NCBI GenBank assembly: GCA_028707675.1
Contig: JAQWAM010000078.1
Coordinates: 1-6,512, forward strand
Reading direction: 5' to 3'
DNA from: Kiritimatiellia bacterium
Lineage (GTDB): Bacteria; Verrucomicrobiota; Kiritimatiellia; RFP12; UBA1067
DNA length: 6,512 nucleotides
The notes under the pieces were generated by a model. It did not search any database. It saw nothing but the letters and a program-made list of their open reading frames with translations, and was not told where the DNA came from. A program made the position numbers and the translations under genes. Of this stretch, positions 6,122 to 6,512 are shown one piece after another. Numbering within the stretch: position 1 is the first letter of the stretch; each line of letters starts with the position of its first letter.

Positions 6122-6163
6122 AATTGGGGTGCGATTCAACTAAGTTGAATCCGCACCCCAGTT
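6122..6163 (-). terminator. Long hairpin between the glycosidase and the DUF4432 gene, probable terminator
   Basis: GGGGTGCG (6126-6133) pairs with CGCACCCC (6152-6159), and ATTCAAC (6134-6140) with GTTGAAT (6144-6150). Only C6151 is bulged and the loop is three bases. The outer bases 6122-6125 and 6160-6163 pair as well (one G-T), giving about 19 pairs. It begins 30 bases after the glycosidase stop codon. No T-run follows on either strand, so it could instead be an RNA-stabilising stem or a dispersed repeat. Confidence 0.55.
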
Positions 6164-6192
6164 AAGAGTTTAGAGGTAATACCTTGAAGCCA

Positions 6193-6512
6193 TTAATACC
6201 AAGCGCTCAAATTAATTGTCAAGGGCGATTGGCCGGGAGCCTGGCCAAGCAAGTTGTCCTGCGCGTCATAAATGCTCAATACGCGTTCTGTGTCCGCGGC
6301 GGTCAACTCCTGTTTGAAGCTGAAGGAGTTGCCTGCCAGACAAACGTTACGCAGAGTGAAAGCGAGTTTTGAGAAAGGATCGAAAGTCAAAGTGTCCAAA
6401 TCGTCCGCAAGCCTGATGCCGCACCAATATGAGAAGAACGGGTCAAGCCAAGAGCTGTGAAAATAATCGGACGGGCGGCCTAGCCTCGCGCCGTCGTTAG
6501 GCCGGTGATGTT
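6193..6512 (-). CDS. GH63/MGH1-like glycoside hydrolase, C-terminal fragment (5' end outside the window)
   Basis: Only the last 105 residues and the TAA stop are inside the window; the frame is open to the right edge. The visible part carries GRPSDYFHSSWLDPFFSYWCGIR, about 11-33, then a segment (LTFDPF, LAFTLRNVCLAG) and a short beta-rich tail. This pattern, D-Y-x-H-S-x-x-x-D followed by GLRP-like and nP-L...LxNVxxxG blocks, is the C-terminal signature I associate with the alpha/alpha-barrel glycosidases of the GH63/mannosylglycerate hydrolase-like (MGH1) group. The catalytic acidic residues would be upstream, so specificity cannot be read. A TTG at 6399 is not the start: the reading frame and the conserved block continue upstream of it. 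A sugar-releasing enzyme would fit with the epimerase-like gene downstream. Family call is moderate. Confidence 0.65.
   Translation of the reverse strand, partial: HHRPNDGARLGRPSDYFHSSWLDPFFSYWCGIRLADDLDTLTFDPFSKLAFTLRNVCLAGNSFSFKQELTAADTERVLSIYDAQDNLLGQAPGQSPLTINLSAWY

Noticed and set aside
6077..6139. TTG start at 6139 for the DUF4432 protein
   Set aside because: It is inside the long hairpin and upstream of a good promoter, and the added residues are not part of the family.
5411..6148. Plus-strand open frame of 245 codons opposite the DUF4432 gene
   Set aside because: Antisense shadow; it also covers the promoter and hairpin before the DUF4432 gene and has no family features.
6193..6399. 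Independent 68-residue protein starting at TTG 6399
   Set aside because: The same frame is open to the window edge and the conserved glycosidase block begins upstream, so this is the end of a larger gene.
6184..6460. Small plus-strand open frames at the right end (62 codons each)
   Set aside because: Both are antisense to the glycosidase C-terminus and show no features of their own.

Overview
The window is a gene-dense, GC-rich bacterial segment. It carries six protein genes, all on the minus strand, and the two at the ends run off the window. In transcription order (right to left) they are: the C-terminus of a GH63/MGH1-type glycoside hydrolase (6193-6512); a DUF4432 aldose-1-epimerase-like protein (5054-6076); a YgiQ-family radical SAM protein (3304-5022); a small YkgJ-type cysteine-cluster protein (2767-3165); phosphoglucosamine mutase GlmM (1295-2644); and a left-handed beta-helix protein resembling the acetyltransferase half of GlmU (1-1182, 3' end outside). 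No RNA gene, CRISPR array, transposase or phage gene was seen. No gene-free stretch exceeds about 140 bases.

Right-hand part: the hydrolase gene ends just before a long, nearly perfect hairpin (6122-6163). A good sigma-70-like promoter follows (6083-6111), placed so that the epimerase-like mRNA would start at or within a few bases of its ATG, a predicted leaderless message. ygiQ follows after 31 bases with no visible Shine-Dalgarno sequence, so the two are probably co-transcribed. A glycosidase followed by a sugar epimerase-like enzyme suggests a small carbohydrate-use group, although the hairpin and promoter argue for separate transcription units.

Middle: the YkgJ-like gene has a clear Shine-Dalgarno sequence, part of which lies in a small hairpin. 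Its last roughly 30 codons run through a double palindrome and a pair of short direct repeats, so its C-terminus may be made of repeat DNA.

Left-hand part: GlmM makes glucosamine-1-phosphate. The gene after it encodes a GlmU-C-like beta-helix without a nucleotidyltransferase domain in the visible part. The pair points to UDP-GlcNAc or a related sugar nucleotide for the envelope. The 112-base gap between them holds heptanucleotide repeats (TTGAGCG/TTGAGAG/TTGAAAG type) on both strands, able to form alternative hairpins.

The organism is not certain. The protein flavour (DUF4432, stand-alone GlmU-C-like protein, YgiQ, MGH1-like hydrolase), high GC and heptamer-type intergenic repeats would fit the PVC group (Lentisphaerota, Kiritimatiellota or Verrucomicrobiota). 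This is an impression, not a demonstrated placement. Most of the window is ordinary housekeeping and sugar metabolism. The unusual content lies in the short repeats and regulatory structures.
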